Shown piece by piece: positions 14,820-29,800 of a stretch of DNA of 64,000 bases. The position numbers were made by a program, and so were the translations under genes. Each line of letters starts with the position of its first letter. The first letter of the stretch is position 1. The notes under the pieces were generated by a model, which saw nothing but the letters and a program-made list of their open reading frames with translations, ran no database searches and was not told the DNA's origin. The stretch comes from Delphinus delphis. Taxonomy: Eukaryota; Chordata; Mammalia; Artiodactyla; Delphinidae. The stretch is taken from assembly GCF_949987515.2 (NCBI RefSeq), contig NC_082694.2, positions 67,516,080-67,580,079 on the forward strand. The letters are read 5' to 3'.

Positions 14820-17800
14820 CTGTGCAGAGGGAACGCGAGAGAAACTCTGAAGCACAAAAGCCACGTGATGCAATTCACCGTATTCGTTTCCACAGCCAGG
14901 TTCACAAGTCATTCACAAAAGGGCATACTTTATGTTCACAACTTGATCTTTTTTACTCTAAATAGCAATATTAGGATATACTTTTCTTTAACATTAAAAC
15001 GTTTTTCTCTTCTGGCTATTTTAATACTACCCTAATCTGGATTGAAGATTTCACTAGCAATTTATATATGCGCATGCCCTCGGTAAAAGAGCAATTAGAA
15101 AAAAGACACCTACACCTGCTGAACAAGCAAAAGGAAAAGAGCCTAGTGGTTTGGCCGTGGTAAATAAAATGCCATTTTGCTCACCTTTCAAATACTCCTT
15201 TACATGAAAACCATTTCTAAAAACTGTTAATCCACAACTTTAGAAACTACACACACACGCGCGCACACACACACCTTCTACGAATGAACTCCAGTTACAT
15301 TTAAGGGTTTGCCACTCTCCCTGTCACTAACATTAGGAAGGACCTTAGTCGTCTGGATCAGGATCCCTCCTCTTTTCTCTACAACAAAACATTACTTACA
15401 AGGCACTGCCTCCTAGCACCCGCCACCAGCCTGACCTGATGACACAACTACTGGGCACCCACACGTGGAACCCGTCCAAGGCCTCATGCCAATGCTGCCC
15501 AGGGCTTCCTCCACTGTCCCTGGGAAGTAGCCAACTCTGCCCAAAACAGAAACATGCCCAGGAGCTTGTCCTATGACCTGAGACCTCCCAAAACAGTCAT
15601 CCAGAAACCACCACCAGGGGAGCCTTCAACCCGCCAGTCCACGCCACCTCTCCTCCAGGAGAAACCCTTCTCCCAGCCCCACAGTAGAGACAACTCGGAA
15701 CCTGTTACCAAAACTGCACGGAGCCTGACTGCGAGCAGAGTCTGGGTCCTGCATGGTTTCTATTTTATTCCACTCTCCGTATTTTTAAATACACTCTCAC
15801 ACACCATGTCTCATTTCTTCCTATTAACGACCCCGAGAAGGGAAGAGCACTCTAATTTTATGGGTAGGAAAACTGAGGCCAAAGCCTGTCCTATGCCACA
15901 TCTGATAAATCCTAGTTATAAAATGTAATGAAAAAAATATCATTTACCACGTCAAATGCACGAATACAAAGTTAACAAAGAAATACGTAAGAGCTGTAAG
16001 AAAAGTATAAATCTTTACCGAAGAATATACAAAAGAAAAATGAAAAAGCTTTGTTCCTGGATAGAAACATATATATATAAATGAATCCTCCCCAAAATGA
16101 TATTTTTTTTGCAACCTGATGAAATTACTCGAATTTCACATAATGACGGTATCTATCGTGTCCCGAGCACTTACTATGTGCCAAACACTTCACATACATT
16201 ATCTCATCCAACCTCGCCCAGACCAGGGAGGAATTTGAGGCTAAGAAAAATCAAGCTATTTGCCTAAGGTCAGAGAGATGGTAAAGAGGAGACCTGGGGT
16301 TCAGATCCAAGGTCGTCAAGCACAAAGGCCAGGCTCTTGCTCACAACCACAATGGGTATTAATAATTAAGAAAAGGTTGAAAAATAATAATATGGCAAAA
16401 TTTACATTGCCATTATGTTAAATTATAAAATTACAAAAATTAAAACAATGTGGGGACGTCCCTGGTGGCACAGTGGTTAACAATCTGCCTGTCAATGCAG
16501 GGGACACAGGTTTGATCCCTGGTCCAGGAAGATCCCACATGCCACGGAGCAACTAAGCCCGTGAGCCACAACTACTGAAGCCCGCGTGCCTAGAGCCCAT
16601 GCTCCTCAACAAGAGAAGCCACCACAAAGAGAAGCCCGTGCACCGCCAACAAAGAGTAGCCCCCGCTCGCCACAACTAGAGAAAGCCTGCATGCAGCAGC
16701 AAAGACCCAACGCAGCCAAGAAATAAATTAAAAAAAAAAAATGTGGCCCTGGCATAAGAATGTACTTTTAAATGACACAGAGAAGATGTTTTAGAAAAAT
16801 ACATGCAATTATTTCATATGTGATAAGAAGTAAAGCTTCAAATCAGTGGGAAAGGAGTGAACATTCTAATTAGGAATGCTGTAAAACCTGGTCATTTATT
16901 TGGAAAAGAATATGATTCTTACCACACACTACATATTTTAAAAATCCCCAAGAGATTAAAGAGTTAAATGCATAAATTAAAAAAAAAGAAAGAACTAGGA
17001 AAAAATAAAGCTATTCATCTGAACACACACAGACACACATACGCGGGTGGGGAGGGGGAGGCGGACATGCGTTTAAAGAGTATGCCACCTACCATTAGTT
17101 CATGTTTTTTCACGTATTATCAAATGCCACAAAAATGTTTCATATCACAGCACAGCACAGTCTTTAAAAACACTGCAAAAGTCACACTGAGTAAAATTAT
17201 TAAAGAAGAAGAATAAAATTATTATTATTATGGGATATGTTAAGGGGAAAATCTTTCAAAGAGTATATAGAGTATGATTTGTCCCACTTTGCTTAAAAAT
17301 TCAGATACATGCATTAGAAAAAAGCTGGAGAAGTATATGACAAAATGCTAACAGTGATAATCTCATCTAGGTGATAAAATTACAGACGATCTTGATCTGC
17401 ATTTAATTTACTGTAATTTTTTCAAATTTTGTCCAATCTACTTTCATAATCAGAAAAATTTTAAAGAAAGAAATAAGTAATAAACGAACTCGATATCCAA
17501 GCCAAAACTTAATAGTTTGGGTAAAGATTTAACATTCCAATAAGAATGATTTGATTCACGTTACGTCAAAGCTCTAAAAGCCCAGGGAAGTGAGAAATTT
17601 ATAAATTACGCTACACTTGAGAGCGTTGCTTACTCCTTCAAAAACACTAACGGATCACCTATGAAATGGCAGGTCCAGAGCTAGGCTCCAGGAACTTGGG
17701 CATAGTAATCTGTAAAACGTTACAGATCCTGCAATAAAGACGGGTACAAAGCAGAAGGCGCACGAAAGAGGGAGAAATCTATCCTCACTCAAGGTCCCAG

Positions 17801-20800
17801 GGAAGACACTTCACCGAGGAAGTGACACTTGAACAAATCTGACAGATGAGCAGACAGAGAAGGGAAGCAGACATAGTCATGGGAGCAAAATATATTACGT
17901 GTAACTTAAAAAAAATTTTTTTGAACAGCGCAGAGAGTTTAGCAAATTGTCACTTGTGAGGATTTTACCACGAGAGCTAAGTCCAGAGAAACAGGCAGGC
18001 CTGTACACGCTATGCCAATGAATCTGGATTTCATTCCGCGTTTGAGAATTCAAAAGCTTTACGGGACAGGCAGAAAATGAGAACATGTGACGTGAAATGA
18101 TGGAACCTGCAGCCAACCGGGTTATATGAGTTCTACCCAAAGACATTCAAATTTGAGCTGGCCAAATACATCATGTGGACAGGTTGGGTTCCACAGAGAG
18201 GACCCAATGGAGACTCTCAGGAGATGCACTCTGAAAACACGGGGAGAAGCTAAGTTGGTAATGATGGAAATGAGATGTAGCGACAGGTGAGCTACAGATC
18301 CCAGGCTGGATGCAGACGGTGGGAGAGAGGATGCCTGTGCCTACCAGGTGGCAGTGACACCTATGCTAACATCTCAAGCTCCCTGTGTTTATTACCCCCA
18401 TGCTTGGTATTAGATATACTAAGAATTCTGAAGACAGAAGAATTGCTTCCAACACCCCCTCCATCATTTTTTCCTCTGAACGAAGGTGTTCATCACCACC
18501 ACCTCAATAAGCCAACTGGAGAAGCACATCTGCCCTTTCTCAAAAACGGCGCAGCCGGCTGCTGCTTCCCTTTCCTCAGCCCTCTTTTGCAAACATGCCC
18601 TTTGCCCCAATTCCTTCCAGTTTCTTATGCAGGGATTTTCATTATCTCTGACTATATTTTCCATGTTTCTTCTGGAAGTATCTTTTATTTCCATATGAAT
18701 AGACAAGAAAATGGCACAGGGTTTGATAAATGTCAATAAACTCATTTCTTCAACCCACATTCTTCAGAATACATCATGCTTCCAGATTAAAAACAGCACA
18801 ATATACAATCAACTCTGTCACTTCAGCAGAAGATCATCCAATCACTACAATGTTTCTTACCCCTGAGATCAGGGACAGGTTTCCTAGGACCTAAAGTCTA
18901 AACACCTAATGTCTTTCTTTTGTTTCGTATAACACTGATCACCAAACATCTGGTCACATATTGTTTAAGTAAAAACTAAATAAGTTTTAAATTGATTATA
19001 TATCCTCAATAAGAATATGTTTATTTTTTTTAAAACAGGTACTAGAGTCAATCTGTAGAAGTATCAGTAAAGCTTCATTTATTTTTATTTTCAAAGAAAA
19101 CCAACAGAAGTACTGATATTTTCTTCTCATGTCAACAGATCATCTTGTACATATCCACACCTGCTGTATAATTCCCACGGTTCAGATTTCTCTCTCCTTC
19201 CCTTGCTTCTCTGTATCATGTTCTTCCCCTCACCAACATCTTGACACTGATTTTGATACCTTTCCCCCTTCAAAATCCTTTATATCCTGCTTGCCTCTTC
19301 TTAGTAATTTCTTCCATTCTGCCTAAGAACTCTTGAATATCTTCAATAAACTGGAGCATAAAGTTATTGCCCTTAAACTCTTTCAGCTACTCAAGTGAGG
19401 AGACCAATTTTAAAATCTCAGAATTGGTAGAGGTTTTGAGGAAGGGAAAAAAACAAAACAAAACCCACCCAACTCTGCTAAACAGTACCTACCAGTGCCT
19501 CAGGACCCGTCAGCGTTCTCAAGTGAAACCTCAGATCTTGGCGAGGCCTTCCAATAACTTCATGCCAGATTATTATATAAACTACCTGCCTGTTGCTCAT
19601 GTGATCGTCAAGTCCTCTTGTGTGGGCTATGATTCCTAGTGGCTTCTAGGGCCCCACAACTGGTGCACTTACCTACTGAGCTAGACGTTTTTCCCCCAGG
19701 GCATTGTTCATAGATTAACTGGAAGGATTTAAAATTAAAAAACAAAAACAAACAAACAAAAAAACACCTCCTTAACCTAATCAGCCTAGAAGAGCCTCAT
19801 ATTCCTCAAAAGGTTAAGAAGTTCCTAAACGTCTCAGAAAACTATTAGGGGGAGTAAACTGGGTCTGAGGTCTATAAATAGCAATATAAATGAAAAAGAG
19901 AAAAGGAGATTCTCTCTACAAAGAAACAACAACAACGAAAAAGGGAGCAGTGTATTCTACAAGAGGAAGTAGGAGTATTTTTTAAAATAATAATAAGATG
20001 ACCTGATGCAAATAGGCCTGACATTCCTTTTATGGACTTCCCAAAATATTAAATCAATTCTCTGACTAATCAAGTAAACAGAGTTTAAAATCAGTCCACC
20101 CTATTCAATGATAATACAGAATGTAAATTCCTCCAACTTTTATTAACAGTACTAAACCTCTTTGAAAATATATTCCGTATACTACTTTTAGTCACTGGTG
20201 ACATTTTTAATTGAGCTTGCAAAGGAGGGAGGAAGAACTCTTCTCACTGACACACTCATCACACCTTTCCTCCTAAGTGTTAAAATTCTACCACGCAATG
20301 TAAAAGATACAAAATCCCACTTTTATTTCTTCACAGAATCCTGTCATGTTCATCCTGAAAGGCGTTTTTTCTAAATCTTCTTAATACTCACTTGGCAAAA
20401 GCATTTCTTCTGTTAATCTCTTTCTGGGAAGAAGCAGAAGTTGTACTGAAACTTCTCCTAAAACCTAAATATGAAAGTTAAGGTCAGATGAGGAAAACTA
20501 AATCACAAATTCACAGTCCTTGTTAAAAGTTATCTTTTATCATTTCTTCTACAGACGTTCTATTCTACCAAGTGTTTCTTTGGAAACAGAAAGCAAAGAA
20601 AATAAGTGCATGTAGATTGTAACAGTTTAGACTTCTTGACGATTGTTACCTCACCTTTCTCATCAAACTATGCACTACATGAATAAGTTAAGATCATGAC
20701 ATTACTTTTGGAGGTTTTTATTATAAACTTTCCTGAAAACCAAATGAAATCGAATTACACATTGATAAAGCTTAATCTTTTTACTCTCCAATATTATAAT

Positions 20801-23800
20801 CTTGATAAATCGTATTAAAAAATAAAAGGATAAAAATGGTTTAAAAAAACACTATCACTAAATATACCCCATTTATAAAATTCTGAACAATGAATTTCAG
20901 AGCTTATGATTGTTGCCATCCCCAAATGACAGAGTTATTAAAAAAAAAAAAGAAAAAGACTTCACAAAAGGTAAAGTCTTTAAAAGATGCTTTTAAAAAA
21001 GAAAGGGATTTCCAGTTCTGGCAGTTACGGCCCACCAGATGTGCTGCGTGAATCTCCCGAATGAAGCAAGTATAATTTAAAACAACTATAATTTTTTTTA
21101 AAAAAATACTGTTGACCTCATACAAGTGGCACAATTCCAAAGAGGCCAAAAACCAAAAAGAGAAACCATGGAAGGTTTCCCCCAAAGCAACCTAACCACC
21201 TTGTACCCCAGGACTACACTGCCCTCCAGAGAAGCTGGGGCCTGCCAAGATGGGGTCCTAACAAAAGTGAGGGTCCCGAGCAGCTCATCCTCAGTGTCAA
21301 GTCAAATGAGAAACAAAATGAAGCACCACTCAGAGGAACACAAAGGAAAGCAGCTTGTGGCAACCCCACTGTGCAGAAAGCAAAATGTTCTCCCCTCCAG
21401 ATCTGTGATCACCAGCCAAATTCATTTTATCTGTGTAATATAAAGACGACAACAACAACATTGCAGAGAACGTAAACTAAGGTTGGCAGTGCCTCTAGGC
21501 AACTGGCAGAAGTAAACACAGGCATACCTCAGAGAGACTGCAGGGTCGGTTCCAGACCACAGTAATGAAGCAAATATCTCAACAAAACGAGCCACAAATT
21601 TTTTGGTTTCCCAGGGCATCTAGAAGTTGTTTACACTATACTGTAGTCTATTAAGTGTGCGGTAGCATTATGTACAAAAGAAGAAAAATACACATACCTT
21701 AATTTAAAAATACCTTATTGCTAAAAACTGCTATCCATCATCTGAGCTTTCGGTGTCACAATCTTTTTGCTGGTGGAGGGTCCTGACTGATCAGGGTGGT
21801 GCTTGCTAAAAACTGGGGTGTCTATGGCAACTTCTTAAAACATGACGGCAGTGAAGTGTGCCACATCGACTGACTCTTTCTTTCACAAATGATTTCTCGA
21901 TGTAGCACGCGATGCTGTTTGATAGCATTTTACCCACGGTAGAACTTCTTTCAAAATTGGAGTCAATCCTCTCAAAGCCCGCTGCTGCTGTATCAACCAA
22001 GTTTATGTAATGCTCTAAATCCTTTATTGTCATTTCAACAATCTTCACAGCATCTTCACCAGGAGTAGATTTCATCTCAAGAAACCACCTTCCTCGTTCA
22101 TCCATGAGAAGCAATACCTCATCTGTTCAAGTTTTACGATGAGACTGCAGCAATTCAGTCACACCTTCAGGCTCCATTTCTAATTCTAGCTCTCTTGCTA
22201 TTTCTACCACATCTGCAGGTACTTCCTCCACCGAAGTTGTGAACCCCTCAGAGTCGTCCATGAGGGTTGGAATCAACGTCTTCCAAACTCCCATTAACGT
22301 TGATATTTTGACCTCTTCCCATGAATCACGAATATTCTTAATGGCACCTAGAATGGTGAATCCTTTTCAGGTTTTCAATGAACTTTGCCCAGATCCATCA
22401 GAAGAATCACTGTCTATAGCAGCCATAGCCTTACGAAATGTATTTCTTAAATGCTAAGAGTTGGAAGTCTCAGAATTACTCCTTGACCCACAGGCTGCAG
22501 CATGGATGTTGTGTTAGCAGGCACGTAAACAACGTTAATCTCATTGTACATCTCCATCAGAGATCTTGGGTGACCAGGTGCATTGTCAATGGTAATATCT
22601 GGAAAAGAATCTTTTTTTTTTTTCTGAGCAGTAGGTCTCAACAGTGAGCTTAAAATATTCGGTCAGCCACGTTGTAAATATATGTGCTGTCCTCTAGGCT
22701 TTATTGTTCCATTTACAGAGCACTGGCAGAGTAGATATAACATAATTCTTTTTTATTAATAAATTTAGTATTTTTTAAATTTACTTTTGGCTGTGTTGGG
22801 TCTTTGTTGCTGCATGTGGTTTTTCTCTAGTTGCGGCGTGCGAGCTTCTCGTTGCGGTGGCTTCTCTTTTTGCGCAGCACGGGCTCTAGGCACACGGGCT
22901 TCAGTAGTTGTGGCACGTGGACTCAGTACTTGTGGCTCCCGGGCTCTAGAGCGCAGGCTCAGTAGTTGTGGCCCATGGGCTTAGTAGCTCTGCGGCATGT
23001 GGGATCTTCCCGGACCAGGGCTAGAACCCATGTCCCCTGCATTGGCAGGCGGATTCTCAACCACTGCGCCACCAGAGAAGTCCCAATGTAACATAATTCT
23101 TAAGGGCCCTAGGATTCTCAGAATGGTAAATGAGCACTGGCTTCAACTTAAAGTTACCAGCTGCATTAGCCACTAACAAGAAAGTCAGCCTCTCCTTTGA
23201 AGCCTCACACTGACTTCCCTTCTCTAGCGATGAGAGTCCTAGAAGGCATCTTCTTCTAGTGGAAGGCTGTATCATCTACACTGAAAACCCATTGTGTAGT
23301 GGTGCCACCTTCATAAACGACCTTAGCTAGATCTTCTGGATAACTTGCTGCAGCTTCTACATCAGCACTTGCTGCTTCACCCTGCACTCTGAGGTTATGG
23401 AGACGGCTTCTTTCCTTATGTATCATGAACAAACCTCTGCTGGCTTCAAACCTTTTCTTCTGCAGCTTCCTCACCTCTCTCAGCCTTCATAGCATTGAAG
23501 AAAGTTAGGGCCTTGCTCTGGATTAGGCTTTGGCTTCAGGGAATTCTGTGGCTGGTTTGATCTTCTGTCCAGACCATAAAAGCTCTCTCTGGATCAGCAA
23601 TAAGGCTGTTTCTTACCATCTGTGCATTCGCCAGAGTGGCACTTTTGATTTCCTTCAAGAACTTTTCCTTTGCAGTCACACATGGCTAACTGTTTGGTAC
23701 AAGAGGCCTAGCTTTTGACCTGTCTCTGCTTTTGACATGCCTTCCTCACTAAGCGTAATCATCTCTAGCTTTTGATTTAAAGTGAGAGACATGCAACTTT

Positions 23801-26800
23801 TCCTTTCACTCAGAGGCCACTGTAGGGTTATTAATTGGCCTACTTTCAAGATTTTTGAGTTTCAGGGAATAGGGAGGCCCGAGGAGAGGGAAAGAGATGG
23901 GGTAATAGCCAGTTGGTGGAGCAGTAAGAACATACACATTTATCGATTAAGTCTGTCATTTTATATGGATGCGGTTCACAGCGCCCCAAAACAATTACAA
24001 TACTAACATCAAAGACTACCGATCACAGATACACCATAACAAATATAATAATAACGGAAAAGTTTGAAATATTGTGAGAATTACCGAAATGTGACCCAGA
24101 GACATAAAGTGAGCAAATGCTGTTGGAAAAATGGCGCCAACAGACTTGCTCAGTGAAGGGTTGCCACAAACCTTCAATTTGTAAAAAATGTAGTATCTGA
24201 GAAGCAAAAAAAAGCAAAGCACAATGAAACAAGATATGCCTGTATAATCTTCTCAAGAGGCATCAACCCAGGCTTAAAAGAATTCCCATACATTAAATTC
24301 TAAGTAAAATAAGCATTTCACAACAATAAATAACAAAATTCACAAGGAAAGAAGGTGCCACAAGTTAGGCTCGACAGAAACAGACGGCAGAATCAGACTC
24401 ACAAAGACTTCAGATATTGAATTATTAATCATAAAAAGTAACAATATTTAAAATGTTTAATAACATAAAAGAAAAACTTGAAAATGTGGGGAAAGAATAA
24501 GTGACAATAAGTAACAACCAAACAGACTTGCAAAAAGAAAAAAAATGAAAACTTTGTAATTAAAAAACTTCGCGGCTGAATTAGGCAGTAGAATAAACAT
24601 AGCAGAAGAAAGAATCAAGAAACAGAAAGATAACTCTGAAGATATCCAGAATGCAGTCCAGAGAGACAAAGTTGTGAAAAATATGAACGAGGCATGGGAA
24701 AGTGAAAATGTGGACTATACTACTCGTCAGAATTTTGGAAGGAGATAATAAAGAGCATGAAGGAAGAAATATTTTCAGTATATGGGCAAGAACTTTACAG
24801 AATTAATCAAAGATACTAATTCTGAGATCCAGAAAGACCCAAGATGCCAAACAGAATAAACAAAGGGAAATCTCCACCTAGACATAATCATAGCAAAACT
24901 GTACAACACAAAGGAAATAGAGAAGATCTTTAAAAGCAGTCAAAAAGCAAAGATAAACCACCTACAATGGTATGGATTAAGGAGACTGATAGCTGATTTC
25001 TCAAAAATTTGACAGAAGACAGAAAGCAGAAGAATTATATTGTCAATGTGCAGGGAGAAAACAGCTTTCAAACTATAATTAAAATTGCACCAATTTTTAC
25101 TTTTACTCAGTAAAACTATCATTAGAAAAGACAGACAAAAACTGAGTTTCCTACCAATAGACCCTTTCTAAAAAAATATTTAAGAATATAGATGAGGTAG
25201 AAACAAAATGATTTCAAGTGTAAGTTCTAAGGATTAATGACGAAAGATATCGGTAAATATTGACATGCATGAGCAAATTAAATAAATATCAATTATATAA
25301 AAACTATTATAATAATGTGAAATTTGTGAGGGAAACAAAATAGAAACTCAGTTTCTAAGGACTTCCTATTATTTGAGAAAGAGTAAACATAATGATTAAC
25401 TTTAGGCTTTGCTAAGTATGTATGTCAAAGTACCTAATTACTAGGAAGCATATTCATAGAATGTAATTTTTATACAAGTAAAAAATTAAATGGAAAAAAG
25501 AGGGGGTAGCAATATAACCAGAATGAAGTCAAGAAAGAAAAACATTTAAGTACAAAAAAGTTGAAAAATTAGAAAACAAATGAATAACAAATAAATCCAA
25601 ATATATTACTAACTACAATGAATGCAAATAGGTGAAACTCAGATTAAAAAACAAAGGTTGTCTTTTTCTAAAAAAAGTAAAATCCAGTTATATTCTATTT
25701 ACAAGATATTCCAGGGGCTTCCCTGGTGGCGCAGTGGTTGAGAGTCCGCCTGCCGATGCAGGGGACACGGGTTCGTGCCCCGGTCCGGGAAGATCCCACA
25801 TGCCGCGGAGCGGCTGGGCCCGTGAGCCATGGCTGCTGAGCCTGCGCGTCCGGAGCCTGTGCTCCGCAACGGGAGAGGCCACAAGAGTGAGAGGCCCGCG
25901 TACCGCAAAAAAAAAAAAAAAAAAAATGATAATAGAAGATATTCCAAAGACATGAGAACATAGAAAGATTAAGGCAATGGCTAGAAAAAGATTTTTTAGG
26001 CAAGTACTTAACCACAAGAAGGCTGATACAAGGTAAAAAGAATTACTATAAAGCAATACCACTTACATTAACACCAAAATAAAAAAAGAAACAGGTAGGT
26101 ATAAATCTAATAAAACGTATAGAATCTATATTAGGAAAATTATAAAACTCTGACGAAAGAAATCAAAGATCTAAATAAATGGACAAGCACTCCATGTTCA
26201 TGGATAGGAAAATTCAATACTGTTAAGACATCAGTTCTTCCCAATTTCATCTATACATTCAATGTAATCCCAATCAAAATACAGCAAATTATTTTGCAGA
26301 CATCAATAAACACATTGTAAAGTTTATATAGAAAGGCAAAAAGCCCAGATAAACCAGCACTACATTGAGGGAGAAGATCAAAGTCCACTACTAAACTTGA
26401 AGAATTTCTATACGGCTGCAGTAATCAATACAGTTTGGTATCAGCAAAAGAAAAAGACAAATAGATCAACAGAACAGAATAGAGAGCCCAGAGATAGACC
26501 CACACTAACACAGTCAACTGATCTTTGACAAAAGAGCAAAGGCAATTCAATGGAGAAAGGATAGCCTTTTCAACAAATATGGTGGAACAACTAAACATTC
26601 ACATGCAAAATAATGAATCTAGACATCGACTTACACCTTTCACAAGAAATAACTCAATGAATCATAGATATAAATGTAAAACACTAAACTACAGGACTTC
26701 TAGGAGATAACATAGGAGAAAATCACAGTACCCTTGGGTTTGGTGGTGACATTTTTGATACAACACCAAAAGCACAAGTCATGAAAGAAAAAATTGATAA

Positions 26801-29800
26801 CTTGGACTTCATTAAAATTAAAAACTTCCACTCTGTGATAGACACTGTTAAGACAATGAAAAGACAAGTCACAAAACATGCAAAAGCATAATGGTTTGCT
26901 ATTTTGACAACTTAAAAATTAAAAACTCCTGCTCATCAAAAGATGCCAAAAAAGGAAGGGGGGGGGTGGCAAAAGACAAGTCAAAAACTGGGAAAGATAT
27001 TTGCAACAAACAAAACTGACAAAATATTAGTGTCCAAAATATATAAAGAAACCTACAAATTAATAAGAAAAAAACAAACAAACCAAAAGAAGAATGGGCA
27101 GTAGACGTGAATAGGAACATCGTGGAAGAGGAAATGTTATGTGGTCCATAAACATGGAAACAGGCCCAACCTCATCTGTAATCTGAAAAGTGCAAATTAA
27201 AACCACAAGGAGATACCATTTACACCCATCAGATGGGCAAACAAGACTACTGTTGGTGAGGTGAGGAGTGACAGAGACTCTCATCCACTGCCCACGTGAA
27301 CAGTTTGGCACACCCAGGAAGACTGAAGATATGAGTATCCCATGCCTGGCAATCCTGGAGACACTTCTGCAAATGTGCACAACGGCACAGTTTCTAATAG
27401 TTAAAAACAGGATATAACCCAAGTATCCATCAAATATAAAATGAATAATGTATTTTAATGGGACACTAACTAACATAGCAAACAACAATCAAAACTAAAC
27501 TTGAAGACACGGGGAGGGGGAAGAGTAAGCTAGGACAAAGGGAGAGAGTGGCATGGACATATATACACTACCAAATGTAAAATAGATAGCTAGTGGGACG
27601 CAGCCACATAGCACCGGGAGATCAGCTCGGTGCTCTGTGACCATCTGGAGGGGTGGGATAGGGAGGGTGGGAGGGAGACACAAGAGGGAAGAGATACGGG
27701 GATATATGTATATGTATAGCTGATTCACTTTGTTATACAGCAGCAACTATCACAACAATGTAAAGCAATTATACTCCAATAAAGATGTTAAAAAAAAACT
27801 AAACATATATTATTTATTGACATATCTATGGGGGATAGACATAAAGAAAATCAAGGGAATAATTAACATAAAATTCAAGATGCACAACCTGAAGACAGAG
27901 TATACGAAAACGGAGGCAGGTGAGACTCAGGGGATACTCAGGGGTTTCTATAGGACATACAGGTAATCATCATCTTTGGCTATGGAGTGGGTAATAGATG
28001 TTGTTTATGATTACACAAACTATACAAATATATTTCATATACTCTTTTGTATACATATATACTTTACAATAAAAATTTTTCATTGAATAAAAGGAAAGAA
28101 ATAATTATTAGGAACATAAAACTGTGTAATCTTACCAGGATACGAATGATTCTGTTTATTTGAAGAAATTTCTGAAAGAGTATCCAGGGAATCTGTTACT
28201 CTGTGAATAAAACAAGTAATGCAAACCTCATTAGAAGTAGCTGGTCTTCAGATTTAAGACTGGTGCTTAACTGAGGATTTCACACCAATGGTTCTTTCTT
28301 ATTTCACTCGTTCGACAAGCATTTACTAAGCATCTATCATGAGCCAGGGATGAACTTCAATCTAGCACCACAGACAGGCAATATAAGCATAGTAAGTACA
28401 GAGAAAGTCAACTTCAGGTGACTTCATTTCAAATAGGGGCCTGACTTTGCTTCTTTGGAGCTTTATTTTCAAAGATGAAACTAAAAAATGTGAAAATTTT
28501 ATTTTATGTGAAATTTAACAAATGTTAGGTTATAACTGTAAAAACACCACATTTTTACATTGAAAAAACATCAGCTGAGTTTGTGTATATATGTGATTTT
28601 TCTGATAAAACTGGCTAATACGATTCAACATGTTTTATTTTGTACTTGACTCTAAGCACAATCATAAAGGTCACGTTCACGATAGGTCTATTTCTTTGAT
28701 ACTCAAATCATTCTTTATTTTTAAAAAGCCAATCCTATAACAGTCTCATTTTCTTCCAGTTGTTTACTGACCTAAATCTGCAGTCTTTATTCTATCAATC
28801 ACTTGCATCAGCACACTTTGTTACCATAAAGAAATCCTGCAACTCTTACAATATTTGCAATTTCATCTTGCAATTCACATGCATCATTTTCACAAGATAC
28901 ATAACATACAGCAATCAATGAGAGACTAATGAATGCAAAGAATATGACTTGATGAAGAGGACAGATACTTGAATTAAGCTGTGATGGAGAGTTGAGAACT
29001 TAATTCTAAAAGTGATCAGTTCATTAGTAATAAGGATGCAATGGTATGAACTGAGAATAAGAAAATTAATGCTATGCTGATAAAAACCACTTGAGTAAAA
29101 AATAGACAGAGAGAGAGAGAGAAAGATTAGATCCAGTCAGTGTCTTAGAATTTCTCTAAAGTAATATTGGTTGATATGTAAGTTAATAGAAGAAAAAGCA
29201 TTAACTAGATGATACTTGGGTGATAGTAGAAAACCATTCAAGCAGAGGAAAGTACCATGTGCATTCTGGGAACTATTAAAATAAAATAATTGTAAACGGC
29301 CAGCTACAATCTGGGGAGGAGCGCAATGCAAGGTGAGGTTGTGATTGGTCACTATGTGATTGACTGTTCTCTCAGGAGTCCCTAGTTTAAAATTCTTCCT
29401 TCTTGAAGATCAGTGTTATCTTTAAAGAGCTCCAAAGCTGGTTTAAATTAGAAACTCCTCAAAATCAGGCACCATGTCTGTTTTATTTACTTATAGAACG
29501 CCTAGCACAGCACAAAGTGCTAAAAGACACTTAATAGTATTTGATGATGATGAATGAGACAATCAGAAGATGATAGGAAGACAGCTGGATAGAGAGAGCA
29601 GTTCATTTAGAGAGAGCGCCCTGCTTCTTCTAAGATGAGGGGGCTGCTTTTAAATGAATCACCTTAAAGAAGACCAAATAGATGGCAAAAAAAAGTAAAA
29701 AATGTGTGTTCCATAAACAAAGCAAGAAAAAGAAGGGAGAGAGAAAGAGGCTTCACAATATAACAGAGAAGAAAGCCGTTACAGCATAAAAACACTGAAC

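Larger units (their letters stand above)
14820..20391 (-). other. CLIP4: CLIP4 intron (last)
   Basis: Contains an (AC)n/(CG)n tract, two MIR-like pieces, one CHR-1 SINE, and an L2-like stretch around 17640-18270, listed separately. The regions about 18,300-20,390 hold nothing I can name, apart from a short T/C-rich patch near 19,150-19,320. Confidence 0.7.
21519..24242 (-). mobile_element. Tigger1 DNA transposon, near full length, inactive
   Basis: Starts CAGGCATACCTCAGAGAGAC and ends ACAAGATATGCCTG, the Tigger1 terminal inverted repeats. With the nested SINE removed it is about 2.37 kb, close to the 2.4 kb family length. A transposase of the pogo/TIGD type reads on the - strand in pieces: [20 protein letters not shown] (23256-23474), an ENPRALKNY segment (23057-23275), [20 protein letters not shown] (22447-22641) and [13 protein letters not shown] (21806-22114). 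Frameshifts and stops separate them, so no protein can be made. The DDE signature is incomplete in the fragments. Confidence 0.93.
20465..28135 (-). other. CLIP4: CLIP4 intron holding the largest repeat block
   Basis: About three quarters is transposon: Tigger1 with a nested SINE, a HAL1-like LINE, a short SINE, an old L1 and a younger L1 3' end. The stretch 20,465-21,518 holds nothing I recognise. Confidence 0.8.

Noticed and set aside
14498..15035. + strand frames overlapping the CLIP4 last exon
   Set aside because: Antisense shadows of the CAP-Gly 3 exon.
21806..23474. Domesticated Tigger transposase gene
   Set aside because: Stops, frameshifts and a nested SINE interrupt it; no intact frame of useful length.
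25688..26062. Open frames of about 100 residues across the short SINEs (MAHGPSR-type peptides)
   Set aside because: The same peptides recur at every SINE copy on both strands, so they are repeat artefacts.
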